A stretch of 64,000 nt of DNA, taken from JALZKA01 sp033856515 (GTDB lineage: Bacteria > Actinomycetota > Thermoleophilia > Solirubrobacterales > 70-9). The notes beneath the pieces are model-generated. The model did not search any database, was not told the origin of the DNA, and worked only from the letters and a program-made list of their open reading frames with translations. The DNA is taken from positions 1-64,000 of the forward strand of contig JAWVEY010000020.1 in NCBI GenBank assembly GCA_033856515.1. The letters run 5' to 3'. Both the position numbers and the translations under genes were made by a program. Below are positions 1 to 8,365 of the stretch, piece by piece (position 1 is the stretch's first letter; each line of letters begins with the position of its first letter).

Positions 1-1323
1 GGCCTCAAGAACGTGGCCGCCGGCGCGAACCCGCTGGCGCTCCGCCGCGGCATCGAGAAGGCGGTCGACCAGGTCGTCGACCACCTGCGCTCGAAGCAGT
101 CGAAGGAGATCTCCGGCAAGGAGCAGATCGCTCGCGTCGCTGAGATCTCGGCGGCCGACGAGGAGATCGGGAACATCATCGCCGACGCCATCGAGAAGGT
201 CGGCAAGGACGGCGTAGTGAACGTCGAAGAGGGCCAGACCTTCGGGATGGAGCTCGAGTTCACCGAGGGCATGCAGTTCGACAAGGGCTACATCTCCCCG
301 TACATGGTCACGGACCAGGAGCGGATGGAAGCGGTCCTCGACGACCCGTACGTCCTCATTGCCAACCAGAAGATCGGTTCGGTGCGGGACCTGCTTCCCG
401 TGCTCGAGCAGGTCATGCAGGCCGGCAAGCCCATCGTGATCATCGCTGAGGATGTCGAGGGCGAGGCGCTCGCGACCCTGGTGGTCAACAAGCTCCGCGG
501 CACCTTTACCGGTGTTGCGGTCAAGGCCCCCGGCTTCGGCGATCGCCGCAAGCGGATGATGGAAGACATCGCGATCCTCACGGGTGGCGAGGTCATCACC
601 GAGGAGATGGGCCTCAAGCTCGAGAACACGCAGATCTCGCAGCTCGGCCACGCTCGTCGCGTTGTCGTGTCCAAGGACACCTCGACGATCATCGACGGCG
701 CCGGTGAGAAGACGCAGATCGAGGGTCGGATCAATCAGATCCGCTCCGAGATCGAGAACACCGATTCCGACTTCGACCGGGAGAAGCTTCAAGAGCGCCT
801 GGCGAAGCTGGCAGGCGGTGTCGCGGTCGTCAAGGTCGGCGCCGCCACCGAGACCGAGATGAAGGAGAAGAAGCACCGCGTGGAGGACGCTCTCCAGGCA
901 ACCCGCGCAGCCCTCGAGGAGGGCGTCGTGCCGGGTGGCGGTGTCGCGCTCCTGAACGCCCAGGATGCAATCGACCCCACGGGGCTCGAGGCTGATGAGG
1001 CGACCGGCATGGAGATCATCCGCAAGTCGCTCGAAGCGCCTCTGCGCCAGATCTCGGAGAACTCCGGGCTCGAGGGCTCGGTAGTGGTTGAGAAGGTCCG
1101 CGGCCTCAAGGGCGGCGAGGGCCTCAACGCCGGAACGGGCGAGTACGGCGACCTGGTCAAGGCCGGCGTCATCGACCCGACCATGGTGACCCGCTCCGCG
1201 CTTCAGAACGCGGCGTCGATCGCCAAGAACATCCTCACGACGGAGTGCATCGTCGCTGAGATGCCCGAGAAGGAAGGCGCCGGAATGGGCGGCGGCATGC
1301 CTGACATGGGCGGCATGATGTAG
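1..1323 (+). CDS. groEL: Chaperonin GroEL (Hsp60), 3' part; 5' end outside window
   Basis: The large subunit of the ATP-driven cytosolic folding chamber. The frame is open from the first base (GLKNVAAGANP), so about the first 100 residues, including the N-terminal ATP-site loop, lie upstream of the window. The visible 440 residues cover the rest of the equatorial domain, the intermediate domain and the apical domain (KAPGFGDRRKRMMEDIAILT region). The VEDALQATRAA segment carries the Asp that corresponds to the catalytic D398 of E. coli GroEL. The protein ends in a Gly/Met-rich tail (GMGGGMPDMGGMM), as usual for GroEL. A GTG at 13 is inside the gene and is not a start. No groES is seen, and two hairpins follow the stop codon. 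Identification is firm. Confidence 0.97.
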   Translation, partial: GLKNVAAGANPLALRRGIEKAVDQVVDHLRSKQSKEISGKEQIARVAEISAADEEIGNIIADAIEKVGKDGVVNVEEGQTFGMELEFTEGMQFDKGYISPYMVTDQERMEAVLDDPYVLIANQKIGSVRDLLPVLEQVMQAGKPIVIIAEDVEGEALATLVVNKLRGTFTGVAVKAPGFGDRRKRMMEDIAILTGGEVITEEMGLKLENTQISQLGHARRVVVSKDTSTIIDGAGEKTQIEGRINQIRSEIENTDSDFDREKLQERLAKLAGGVAVVKVGAATETEMKEKKHRVEDALQATRAALEEGVVPGGGVALLNAQDAIDPTGLEADEATGMEIIRKSLEAPLRQISENSGLEGSVVVEKVRGLKGGEGLNAGTGEYGDLVKAGVIDPTMVTRSALQNAASIAKNILTTECIVAEMPEKEGAGMGGGMPDMGGMM

Positions 1324-1335
1324 AGCACTTCTTTT

Positions 1336-1354
1336 GTAAGCGCGAAGCGCTTAC
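1336..1354. other. Perfect 8-bp hairpin after groEL
   Basis: GTAAGCGC, a GAA loop, then GCGCTTAC, 12 bases past the groEL stop codon. It has no T-run of its own and sits just ahead of a stronger terminator. It may protect the mRNA 3' end or be a protein site. Confidence 0.5.
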
Positions 1355-1369
1355 TTCTGAAGGTCTTTG

Positions 1370-1406
1370 AAAGGCCCGGGCTTCGGCTCGGGCCTTTCGC
1401 ATTTTT
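1370..1406 (+). terminator. Intrinsic terminator of groEL
   Basis: A 12-bp stem (AAAGGCCCGGGC pairing with GCTCGGGCCTTT, one G-U pair) closes on a TTCG tetraloop and is followed by CGCATTTTT. This is a textbook rho-independent terminator 46 bases past groEL. Confidence 0.85.
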
Positions 1407-1444
1407 GGTTTAGGGTGTCCTTCGACCTACCGAGGAGGGGAACC

Positions 1445-2002
1445 ATGAGCACGATCCGCAGGCTGAAGCCGTCGCCGGCAATGGCGGTGGCGCTCGCCGC
1501 TCTGTTCATTTCGCTTGCGGGCGTCGCTTGGGCGGCGAACCTGGCGAAGAACAGCGTCACGTCGAAGACGATCAAGAACGGCGAGGTGAAGGCAAAGGAC
1601 ATCTCCCCGGACATCCAGACCAGGGCCGCCTCTGGATCCACGACCGACAGCACCCTGGACGGCATCGGCCTCGTCTTGACGGACCCCGTGTCGATCACCG
1701 CGCCCGGACCAGGCTTCCTTCTCATCCTCGCCTCGTACGACGCGCAGCTCGATGCGGGCAACGGGGACGCATTCGAATGCCAGATCCTCCTGGACAACAG
1801 TGTGATTCCCACCTCCGAACGCATTATTCAGATCGACAGCGGGACGAACGAGGAGGAGGACTGCTCCACGCACGCTCTGGCGCCAGTCGACGAGGGTGAG
1901 CACCTCGTGAACGTCCAGCAGGAGTTCGCGGACGGCGACCTGGACATCAGGGACGCGCAAGTGGACGTCGTGTTCGTCCCGTTCGACGCTGACGGCCCGT
2001 GA
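1445..2002 (+). CDS. Secreted or membrane-anchored hypothetical protein
   Basis: 185 residues. The start is the ATG at 1445, preceded by a strong Shine-Dalgarno stretch (GAGGAGGGG, 1432-1440). A basic N-terminus (STIRRLKPSP) and a hydrophobic stretch of about 20 residues ending in AWAA look like a signal peptide or anchor. Residues 32-55 (NSVTSKTIKNGEVKAKDI) resemble the NSV/IKNG pseudo-repeat that opens many actinobacterial exoproteins of unknown role. The remainder is predicted beta-rich and acidic, with two Cys (ECQ, EDC) that could form a disulphide. It is a single gene between the groEL terminator and another exoprotein. Function unknown. Confidence 0.75.
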   Translation: MSTIRRLKPSPAMAVALAALFISLAGVAWAANLAKNSVTSKTIKNGEVKAKDISPDIQTRAASGSTTDSTLDGIGLVLTDPVSITAPGPGFLLILASYDAQLDAGNGDAFECQILLDNSVIPTSERIIQIDSGTNEEEDCSTHALAPVDEGEHLVNVQQEFADGDLDIRDAQVDVVFVPFDADGP

Positions 2003-2049
2003 GGCGCTAACCACCCGGATCCGCGCATGGCCGGCGGTCGGGAATCGTG

Positions 2050-2078
2050 TTGACGCCGACGTGAGGGACGGCTATCCT
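2050..2078 (+). promoter_or_regulatory. Sigma-A-type promoter, leaderless
   Basis: TTGACG (2050-2055), 17-base spacer, TATCCT (2073-2078), then seven bases to the ATG at 2086. This is the best complete promoter in the window and implies a leaderless transcript. Confidence 0.65.
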
Positions 2079-2085
2079 GCCGGCT

Positions 2086-3396
2086 ATGGGGAGGGCAGTA
2101 CTGATGGCAGTGGTTGGGGGCTTGCTGCTCCTGCCTGCTCAGGCATGGGCGGGGCCCGAGGCCCTGCCAGGAGGCGACGCGGGCACTACGGCGGCGCAGG
2201 ATCCGACCGCCGCGGTGACACCCGAAGCCTCGCCGTCCGCTCGCCGCGCGGAGCAGTGGTACGAGACCGGCGAGTACGCCGGGCCGACCTACAACTGCGT
2301 GGGTCAGTACTACGAGGAGCTCGGCCGCGCATGGGCAGGTTGGTTCGGCGAGATCGGTGTAACGCCAACCACGAACCAGCTCTATTACGTCAAGGCGGGC
2401 TGGGGAGTTTCCGGCTTCCCTTGCGGCAGCGGCGGCGCGCGGGTCCACGTCGAGATGGTTCTGCCGGCTTACACGAAGCTCGCGATCTCCCAGCAGAACC
2501 CCGTGCACTGCTTCTACGACGGGCTCAACTCGGACTTTCACGAGATCCCGAATGACTGCCCGCAGAACCCGGGCACGGGCTGGAACGGAGGCCCCTCGTT
2601 CGATCCGCCTGGCGAGGCCGCTTGGCCCACGGCGACGGGCACCCTCTTCGAGATTTGGGTTCCCGTGAAGACGACCCAGCCCCTGAACGGCATCGCGCCC
2701 CCGGACGGCCAGCCATGCAACACGTGCCTCTACGTCGGGGCGTGGATGATCGATGGCAACAACTCACCGTGGGTCTATCCGAAGATTCCCATCTACGTCG
2801 CGGGCTCGGGTGGGCCGGCGCCCGATCCGTCGGTCAATTACCCCGCGCCGGCCACCGGGTCGCTCCAATACAACACCGGCCTTCAGATGGTCACGGCGCG
2901 TCTCTACGCGAACATCTTCACCGAGGGCACCGGAGGAACCGCCCAGTTCGAGATGGGGAACAAGGAGGGGGAGTACAACACTCAGGGCGAGGTCATCAAC
3001 ATCCCGACGGGCGGCAACTGGCAGGCGTACGAGGACTGGGGAATGAATCCGGGTCACCTCTATCACTGGCGGCTCTGTTACAAGCCGACAGGGGGAAGCA
3101 AGACTTGCGGCGCCGACCAGACCGTCAACGCGCCTCCCGAGACGGGGATCGCGGCCGTCAAGATCAAGAAGCCTAAGCGGAAGGCGACGTTCTTCCCCAG
3201 TGCTACAGGCGTTCCAAACATGACGACCACGTTCGAGTGCCGCATGGACAAGGGCAAGTTCAAGCCCTGTGAGTCCGGGGAAGAGGGCGTGACCTATTCG
3301 AAGCTCTCGAAGGGCAAGCACACCTTCTCGGTCCGCGCCGTAGACCAGGACGGCCACGCCGACGCGACACCCGCGAAGGAGAGCTTCAAGCTCTAG
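2086..3396 (+). CDS. Secreted protein with C-terminal FECR-type beta-sandwich domain
   Basis: 436 residues. MGRAVLMAVVGGLLLLPAQAWA is a clear signal peptide, so the protein is exported. The middle (about 50-340) is Gly/Pro/aromatic-rich and holds many Cys, including a CNTC pair, consistent with an extracellular disulphide-bonded fold; I do not recognise this part. The last 57 residues (TFECRMDKGKFKPC onward, with FSVRAVDQDGHAD) match the Ig-like module often repeated at the C-termini of actinobacterial exoproteins. The start is supported by a promoter seven bases upstream. Function unknown; a role as surface or adhesive protein is a guess. Confidence 0.8.
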   Translation: MGRAVLMAVVGGLLLLPAQAWAGPEALPGGDAGTTAAQDPTAAVTPEASPSARRAEQWYETGEYAGPTYNCVGQYYEELGRAWAGWFGEIGVTPTTNQLYYVKAGWGVSGFPCGSGGARVHVEMVLPAYTKLAISQQNPVHCFYDGLNSDFHEIPNDCPQNPGTGWNGGPSFDPPGEAAWPTATGTLFEIWVPVKTTQPLNGIAPPDGQPCNTCLYVGAWMIDGNNSPWVYPKIPIYVAGSGGPAPDPSVNYPAPATGSLQYNTGLQMVTARLYANIFTEGTGGTAQFEMGNKEGEYNTQGEVINIPTGGNWQAYEDWGMNPGHLYHWRLCYKPTGGSKTCGADQTVNAPPETGIAAVKIKKPKRKATFFPSATGVPNMTTTFECRMDKGKFKPCESGEEGVTYSKLSKGKHTFSVRAVDQDGHADATPAKESFKL

Positions 3397-3409
3397 GGCA
3401 ACAGGCGGC

Positions 3410-3437
3410 TTGGAAGGTCAAGCGCTCGCGCTAGTCT
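3410..3437 (+). promoter_or_regulatory. Promoter of cupin gene, leaderless
   Basis: TTGGAA (3410-3415), 16-base spacer, TAGTCT (3432-3437), seven bases to the ATG at 3445. Confidence 0.5.
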
Positions 3438-3444
3438 GCGCCGC

Positions 3445-3975
3445 ATGATCGACCGCCTCGAGTTTCCCGAGGGTTCCGCCTACACATTCCTCGAACGGCC
3501 CGAGGACCCCGGCAAGGACCCGCTCACCATGGAGTTCGAGATCGCGGCCGGCGCCACCGCCCCGCCTCCCCACTACCACCCGAACGGCCAGACCGAGACC
3601 TTCGAGGTGACCGAGGGCTGGTTCGAGCTGTTGGTCGATCACGAGTGGAAGCGTGTGGACGCCGGCGAGAGCGTCGACGTCCCGCCTGGGACGCGGCACA
3701 CCTTCCGAAACGAGAGCGGCGCCGTGACGCGCGTCCGCAATGTCCACGCTCCCGCGCACGACTTCGAGGAGTACATGCGCAGCCTGCACGCGCTCGCGTC
3801 GAGCACCGGTGCCACCAAGCCGACGAACCCTGTCGTGGCGGCCAAGTACATCCGCCTCATCAAGCGCTTCGACTCGACGATCGTGCTCAGCGACGCCCCT
3901 CTGCGCCTCGCCGCGACCGCTATCTCCGGCGTCGCGGGGCTCCTTCGGATCGAGCCGCCCCCGCCCACGCGCTAG
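3445..3975 (+). CDS. Cupin-domain protein
   Basis: 176 residues, cytosolic. Residues 24-105 form a cupin barrel: motif 1 reads PPPHYHPNGQTETFEVTEG, with the HxH and Glu metal ligands, and motif 2 reads PPGTRHTFRN, with the final His. The fold can serve small-molecule dioxygenases, isomerases or sensors, and the sequence does not say which. The C-terminal 60 residues contain a long hydrophobic helix (APLRLAATAISGVAGLLRI) that might bind a membrane. It lies 70 bases ahead of a SARP-like regulator on the same strand. The start is fixed by a promoter seven bases upstream. Confidence 0.8.
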   Translation: MIDRLEFPEGSAYTFLERPEDPGKDPLTMEFEIAAGATAPPPHYHPNGQTETFEVTEGWFELLVDHEWKRVDAGESVDVPPGTRHTFRNESGAVTRVRNVHAPAHDFEEYMRSLHALASSTGATKPTNPVVAAKYIRLIKRFDSTIVLSDAPLRLAATAISGVAGLLRIEPPPPTR

Positions 3976-4045
3976 TCGCTCGGCTCCATCGCTGCGGAAA
4001 ACTACGGTTGACACGCTTGACTGGTCGTGTTGGGATTGCTCAGGC

Positions 4046-4858
4046 ATGCTGGAGGTGAGGCTTCTCGGCGGGTTCGAGGTCGTCCGCGACGACGTTGCGC
4101 TCTCGATCCCTGACGGCAAGCCGAAGATGCTGGTGAAGATCGTGGCGACTGCAGGAGGAAGCGTTAGCGACGCAACCGCGATCGAAGCAATCTGGCCAGG
4201 ATCTTCGCCGGAGGCCGGGCGTCGCGGCTTGCGAAACGTTTTGCACCGCCTCCGCAGCGCGGCAGGCGAAGTCCTTCGGCGCGAGGGCACATATCTAAGG
4301 CTCGATCCCAGCACGGTGGTCGACTTCGTTCGCTTCGACCAGCTTGCCTCGGAGGCGCTCAGATCACCCTCGGGGGAGAGTGCCGAGTCCATGGCCCGCG
4401 AAGCCTTGCAGGCCTATGGCGGTGAACTCCTGCCCGACGATCCAGACGCGTCGTGGGCGCTCCTGATACGAGCCAGGCTTCAAGAAATGAACGTGCGGCT
4501 GCTCGATGCTCTCGCCGCGCGAGCGGAGGCAAGAGGCCAACTCGACGATGCCATCGATTTCTACGATCGAGCGATCGAGGCTGACCCCCACGATGAACGT
4601 CGATATCTCTTGGCGGCCCGCATTCTGGTTTCTCAGGGACGCCAAGCGAAGGCGCTCCACGTACTGGAGCGCGGGGCCGTCGCGATGCGCTCATTGGGGC
4701 TGCCTCTCCCCGCCGCCATCGCGACCCTCTCAGCGAAGATCAGCAATGGCAAGGCCATGCCCGAACACTTCCCAGAGCCGGTCGATCTCGTCTATTTCCC
4801 CGTGACGATGCCGTGGCACACCACACCGCTCTCACGCGCGGGCACGATGCACGGCTGA
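4046..4858 (+). CDS. SARP-type transcriptional regulator (winged helix + BTAD)
   Basis: 270 residues, about the size of small Streptomyces antibiotic regulatory proteins such as ActII-ORF4 and DnrI. Residues 1-95 have the OmpR-like winged helix (VRLLGGFEVVRDD, then AIEAIWPGSSPEAGRRGLRN and the LHRLRSA recognition helix region). Residues about 100-250 form a bacterial transcriptional activator domain of TPR-like helices (LDDAIDFYDRAIEADPHDERR). There are no NB-ARC or sensor domains. The open frame extends well upstream, but homology begins at the ATG at 4046. The 55-base gap to the next gene carries an 11-bp-spaced direct repeat, the usual SARP target layout, so that exoprotein gene is the likely target. 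Confident on family; target inferred. Confidence 0.85.
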   Translation: MLEVRLLGGFEVVRDDVALSIPDGKPKMLVKIVATAGGSVSDATAIEAIWPGSSPEAGRRGLRNVLHRLRSAAGEVLRREGTYLRLDPSTVVDFVRFDQLASEALRSPSGESAESMAREALQAYGGELLPDDPDASWALLIRARLQEMNVRLLDALAARAEARGQLDDAIDFYDRAIEADPHDERRYLLAARILVSQGRQAKALHVLERGAVAMRSLGLPLPAAIATLSAKISNGKAMPEHFPEPVDLVYFPVTMPWHTTPLSRAGTMHG

Positions 4859-4872
4859 GCGCCTCCGAGCCC

Positions 4873-4906
4873 GTAAGACGCTTGTAAGACGCGCAGGTGT
4901 GAAAGT
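4873..4906 (+). promoter_or_regulatory. SARP-like direct repeat plus -10 element
   Basis: GTAAGACGC occurs at 4873-4881 and again at 4884-4892, an 11-bp period (one helical turn). Eight bases after the second copy comes GAAAGT (4901-4906), a possible -10, then seven bases to the ATG at 4914. SARP operators are known to be direct heptamers 11 bp apart ending about 8 bp from the -10. Confidence 0.55.
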
Positions 4907-4913
4907 CCTACCC

Positions 4914-7900
4914 ATGAGTGGCGGGAGGAAGCGGAACATCTGGCGGTCGTTGCTGGTCGTGATCGCCGGATTGGGTTGCGTCGCGTCCGAGGCGCAGGCG
5001 GCGTATCCGGGCGAGGACGGCAAGATTGCGTTTTCGCGTGGCGGTTTCGGCACCTTCACCATCTGGGAGGCCAATCCGGATGGGACAGGAGACCTTGATC
5101 TTGGCTCGGGCGGGTCCGGCGCGGCCTTTGACCGGCTGAACCCCGCCTACTCGCCCGACGGAAAGAAGATCGCGTTCAACCAGGGCTCGAACCTCTGGGT
5201 AATGGATGCCGACGGCACCGGAGCCCACCAGCTCGCCCCGTCGCTCTACCAACCGACATGGTCTCCGGACGGCTCGAAGCTTGCGGTGTACAGGACAGGA
5301 ACCCCCAACGGTATCGCGATCATCAACGCTGAAACCGGCGCAGAGATCAACTTCATCCCCTCCCCCGCGGGCTCCGAGAGCGCCGGGAGCTACATCAATC
5401 CAGCCTGGCATCCGACCGACCCGAACAAGATCGTGGTCGTTTGGAGTCGCTGCTGCTTTCGCGATCCGATCAACTTCGCTCCCCGCCAGCAGACCGACCT
5501 CGTCACGATCTCGCCGAGCGGAGGGTCTCACACGCCCCTCACTGACGACCTGAAGGTCGAGGCAACCCCCGACTGGGCGCCGAACGGGAACAGCCTGCTC
5601 TTCACCCAAAGGCAAGGCACGGACGACCCCGTGGCGAGTGTCGGGCTGTTCACCATGCCGGCCGCGGGCGGCACCAAGGCTCCGCTCACGACGACCGCGG
5701 ATCTGGATGCCGTCTACTCGCCCAGCGGCTCGAAGATTCTTTTCGTGCGCGAGTCGCCTTCCACCCCCGAGCTAGCAGTGATGAACGCGAACGGTTCAAA
5801 CCCGCAGATCCTTGATCCGGGTAACCCTGGGGAGTACGCCCCGACGTGGCAGCCGCACCCGTCGGGTGAGCTCATCGTGAACACGCCGAAGGACACTCAG
5901 GACCCCAACACGGCCGACGGCGCTTGCGACACAGACAGCGGGAAGGCCGGCGACCAGTGCACCCTCCGCGCTGCCATCCAGGAGGCGAATGTCCGTGAGG
6001 GCCCGGACAAGATCGAGTTCAAGATCAAGAAGAAGGACCTGGATCCGATCGAGCCGGCGACGCCGCTTCCCCCGATCACGGGGGCCGGAGACATCGACGC
6101 CCTGAGCCAACCGGGCGCAAGTGCCATCAAGCCCCTGATCGAGCTTTCGGGCAAGAAGGTCCCAACGGCGACCGGACTGGACCTCCGCGGTTCGGATTCG
6201 TTCGTGAAGGGCCTGATCGTCCACGGCTTCAAGGGAGGCATCGGGATCAAGCTTGCGGGCACCGGCGGATACAACCTCCAGTCCTCGTGGTTCGGCGTCG
6301 AGCCGGGCAAGGAGGGATTCGTCGCAAAGCCCAACCGGGTCGGCGTTGAAGTCTCCTCGCCGGCCAACACGATCGTGGCCAACATCTTCTCGGCGAACGG
6401 AGACGTCGCCGGGTTCGGCACTTACGCCTCGGGCCTCGATCGCGAAGGTACGACTCCGGCCGACCAGCATGCGGCCACTCTGCGCGGGCTCGGCGGCGGC
6501 CTTCATCTTGAAGGAGGCGCCCAGTCCACCGACATCGCCGGCAACACGTTCGGGCTTGACCCCGAGGGCGAACGGATCGGATCCGACAAGCCGGGCTTTG
6601 GCAACCTCGACTTCGGAAACGTCGCGGGGATCCTGCTCGCGCCGACGAGCGGCACCGTGCTCAACACCACGATCGGCAACGACTCGGCCGCCGACGCCAA
6701 CGTCTTCTCCGGCAACATCGCCGGGATCGCGGCGCTCGGCTCGGGCGGCGATGTCACCAGCGTCGACGTCAACCGCAACTTCATTGGCCCCAGTGGTTCC
6801 GATACCCCCGCAAAGGGGGTGGGCAACGTGCTCGGCGTGCTCGTTTCCGGCAACGTCTCCGCCTTCGACCTGGGCAGGCCCGGCGAGCTATCGAACGAGA
6901 TCCAGGGCAATGTTGTGGGCGTTGTCATGGGCGGAGCCGGCGTGGTCAACTCCTCGATCGAGGGCAACGAGATCGGGGACGGGCGAAATCTGGGCGATCT
7001 GGTCAAAGACCTCGAGGCAAAGGAACCGACCTTCGGCCGCCACAACCTCTTCGGTGTGATCCTCGGGGACACGGTGGGGGTCGATCTGGGCGGCGCCTCC
7101 GGCAACTCGATCGTCGGCAACGTGATCGGTGTTCAGGTCGGCGGCGAGAGCTCTCAGGGCAACGAGATCCAGAACAACGAGATTGGCCTCTTGACGGCGC
7201 CCGGAGGCAAGATCGAGGAGCTGAAGGTAAAGAAGCTGGGGAGCGTTATCGGCCTGCTCGGTCAGGGTGGTACCGGAAACCAGGTTGAGGGCAACTCCAT
7301 CGTCGGCACCGCGATCGGCGACCTCTCGGTCGACACCACCGGCTGGACCGTCGCCAGTAACACCTTCGACAAGAACGCAATCGGTCAGATCGAGGGCAAC
7401 CCAGCCGGGATGACGGTGGATGGGAACACCTACAAGGCCGGAGGCATCGGCCTTGCGATGGTCGCCGACGAATTCGCGAAGGGTGAGCGCGATGCCTCCA
7501 ATACCGATGGCAACCCGGTTGGCGTCAAGGACCGCAAGGAGCCCTATCAGGCAGATAACGCCGACGTCGGCCTCGACACCGCAGCGCCGCTCGTTGGAAC
7601 AGCCGACCTGACTGCGACAGCCGCGGCCGTCGACCCGCCCGACCCCGGCTCTGGCAACGTGATCCAGGACAACACGATGGGGGGCCTTGCATCGGGCCAG
7701 GGCAACTGGATCGGGGCTTTTCTTGCCGGCGACATCCAGGACACGACCTTCGGGACGGGCGCCGCACCCTCGATCGGCGAGAACCAGGTGGTGAAGAATC
7801 GTGTGGCAGGAGTCTGGATCGGTCAGGACTCGGGAACCCAGGCCGAGATCGACCTCCGCGGCAACTCGATCTCCGACAACCACACCTTCACCGGCCCCAG

Positions 7901-8327
7901 CCGCGGCCTCGAGGGCCTCGGAATCGACCTGATCGAGGGCGTCCCCGACCCTGACGATTTCGCTTCCTCATTTGGCCCCACCACGAACGATCCAGGCGAC
8001 GCCGACGCCGGTCCGAACGGGCTTCAGAACTACCCGGAGATCACAAGCGCCACTGACGCCGGCTCGACCATCCAGATCGTTGGCACCCTCTCCTCCAAGC
8101 CGTCGACGACCTACTCGATTGAAGTCTCGGCATCGGTGAGCTGCGGCAAGTTTGCCTTCGGCGAGGGCGACTCCGCCGTCAGCCGCTACGACGTGACGAC
8201 CAACGCCTCCGGCGTCGCCTCAATCGACATGGCGGTCCCCGAGGCACCGAGCGCGCGAAAGATCACCGCCACCGCAACGGGGCCGGAGGGCACCTCGGAG
8301 TTCTCTCAATGCGTGACGGTGCCGTGA
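4914..8327 (+). CDS. Giant secreted PD40 + CSLREA + right-handed beta-helix protein
   Basis: 1137 residues. I chose the ATG at 4914 over the GTG at 4899 because the -10-like element ends at 4906. The signal peptide is MSGGRKRNIWRSLLVVIAGLG...EAQA. Residues about 25-310 are TolB-like PD40 repeats (PDGKKIAF, SPDGSKLAV, SPSGSKILFV). Residues about 320-365 are a CSLREA-type module (NTADGACDTDS and CTLRAAIQEAN). Residues 370-1000 are a long parallel beta-helix of repeated GNxI/GNVF turns (IVGNVIGVQVGG). The last ~80 residues look like an Ig-type sandwich. It is probably a cell-surface or released binding protein; ligand unknown. The promoter-region repeat suggests control by the SARP-like neighbour. 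Confidence 0.85.
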   Translation: MSGGRKRNIWRSLLVVIAGLGCVASEAQAAYPGEDGKIAFSRGGFGTFTIWEANPDGTGDLDLGSGGSGAAFDRLNPAYSPDGKKIAFNQGSNLWVMDADGTGAHQLAPSLYQPTWSPDGSKLAVYRTGTPNGIAIINAETGAEINFIPSPAGSESAGSYINPAWHPTDPNKIVVVWSRCCFRDPINFAPRQQTDLVTISPSGGSHTPLTDDLKVEATPDWAPNGNSLLFTQRQGTDDPVASVGLFTMPAAGGTKAPLTTTADLDAVYSPSGSKILFVRESPSTPELAVMNANGSNPQILDPGNPGEYAPTWQPHPSGELIVNTPKDTQDPNTADGACDTDSGKAGDQCTLRAAIQEANVREGPDKIEFKIKKKDLDPIEPATPLPPITGAGDIDALSQPGASAIKPLIELSGKKVPTATGLDLRGSDSFVKGLIVHGFKGGIGIKLAGTGGYNLQSSWFGVEPGKEGFVAKPNRVGVEVSSPANTIVANIFSANGDVAGFGTYASGLDREGTTPADQHAATLRGLGGGLHLEGGAQSTDIAGNTFGLDPEGERIGSDKPGFGNLDFGNVAGILLAPTSGTVLNTTIGNDSAADANVFSGNIAGIAALGSGGDVTSVDVNRNFIGPSGSDTPAKGVGNVLGVLVSGNVSAFDLGRPGELSNEIQGNVVGVVMGGAGVVNSSIEGNEIGDGRNLGDLVKDLEAKEPTFGRHNLFGVILGDTVGVDLGGASGNSIVGNVIGVQVGGESSQGNEIQNNEIGLLTAPGGKIEELKVKKLGSVIGLLGQGGTGNQVEGNSIVGTAIGDLSVDTTGWTVASNTFDKNAIGQIEGNPAGMTVDGNTYKAGGIGLAMVADEFAKGERDASNTDGNPVGVKDRKEPYQADNADVGLDTAAPLVGTADLTATAAAVDPPDPGSGNVIQDNTMGGLASGQGNWIGAFLAGDIQDTTFGTGAAPSIGENQVVKNRVAGVWIGQDSGTQAEIDLRGNSISDNHTFTGPSRGLEGLGIDLIEGVPDPDDFASSFGPTTNDPGDADAGPNGLQNYPEITSATDAGSTIQIVGTLSSKPSTTYSIEVSASVSCGKFAFGEGDSAVSRYDVTTNASGVASIDMAVPEAPSARKITATATGPEGTSEFSQCVTVP

Positions 8328-8333
8328 CGACAT

Positions 8334-8361
8334 GAGGGTCTGCGTTCCGTCGAAGACTCTC
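8334..8361. terminator. Weak bidirectional hairpin between convergent genes
   Basis: GAGGGTCT (8334-8341) pairs with AGACTCTC (8354-8361), eight base pairs with one G-U. It lies in the 38-base gap between two convergent genes and has no T-run. Confidence 0.3.
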
Positions 8362-8365
8362 GCCT

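Noticed and set aside
4899..4913. GTG at 4899 as start of the giant exoprotein
   Set aside because: The ATG at 4914 gives a better signal peptide and fits the -10-like GAAAGT at 4901-4906, which would otherwise lie within the coding sequence.
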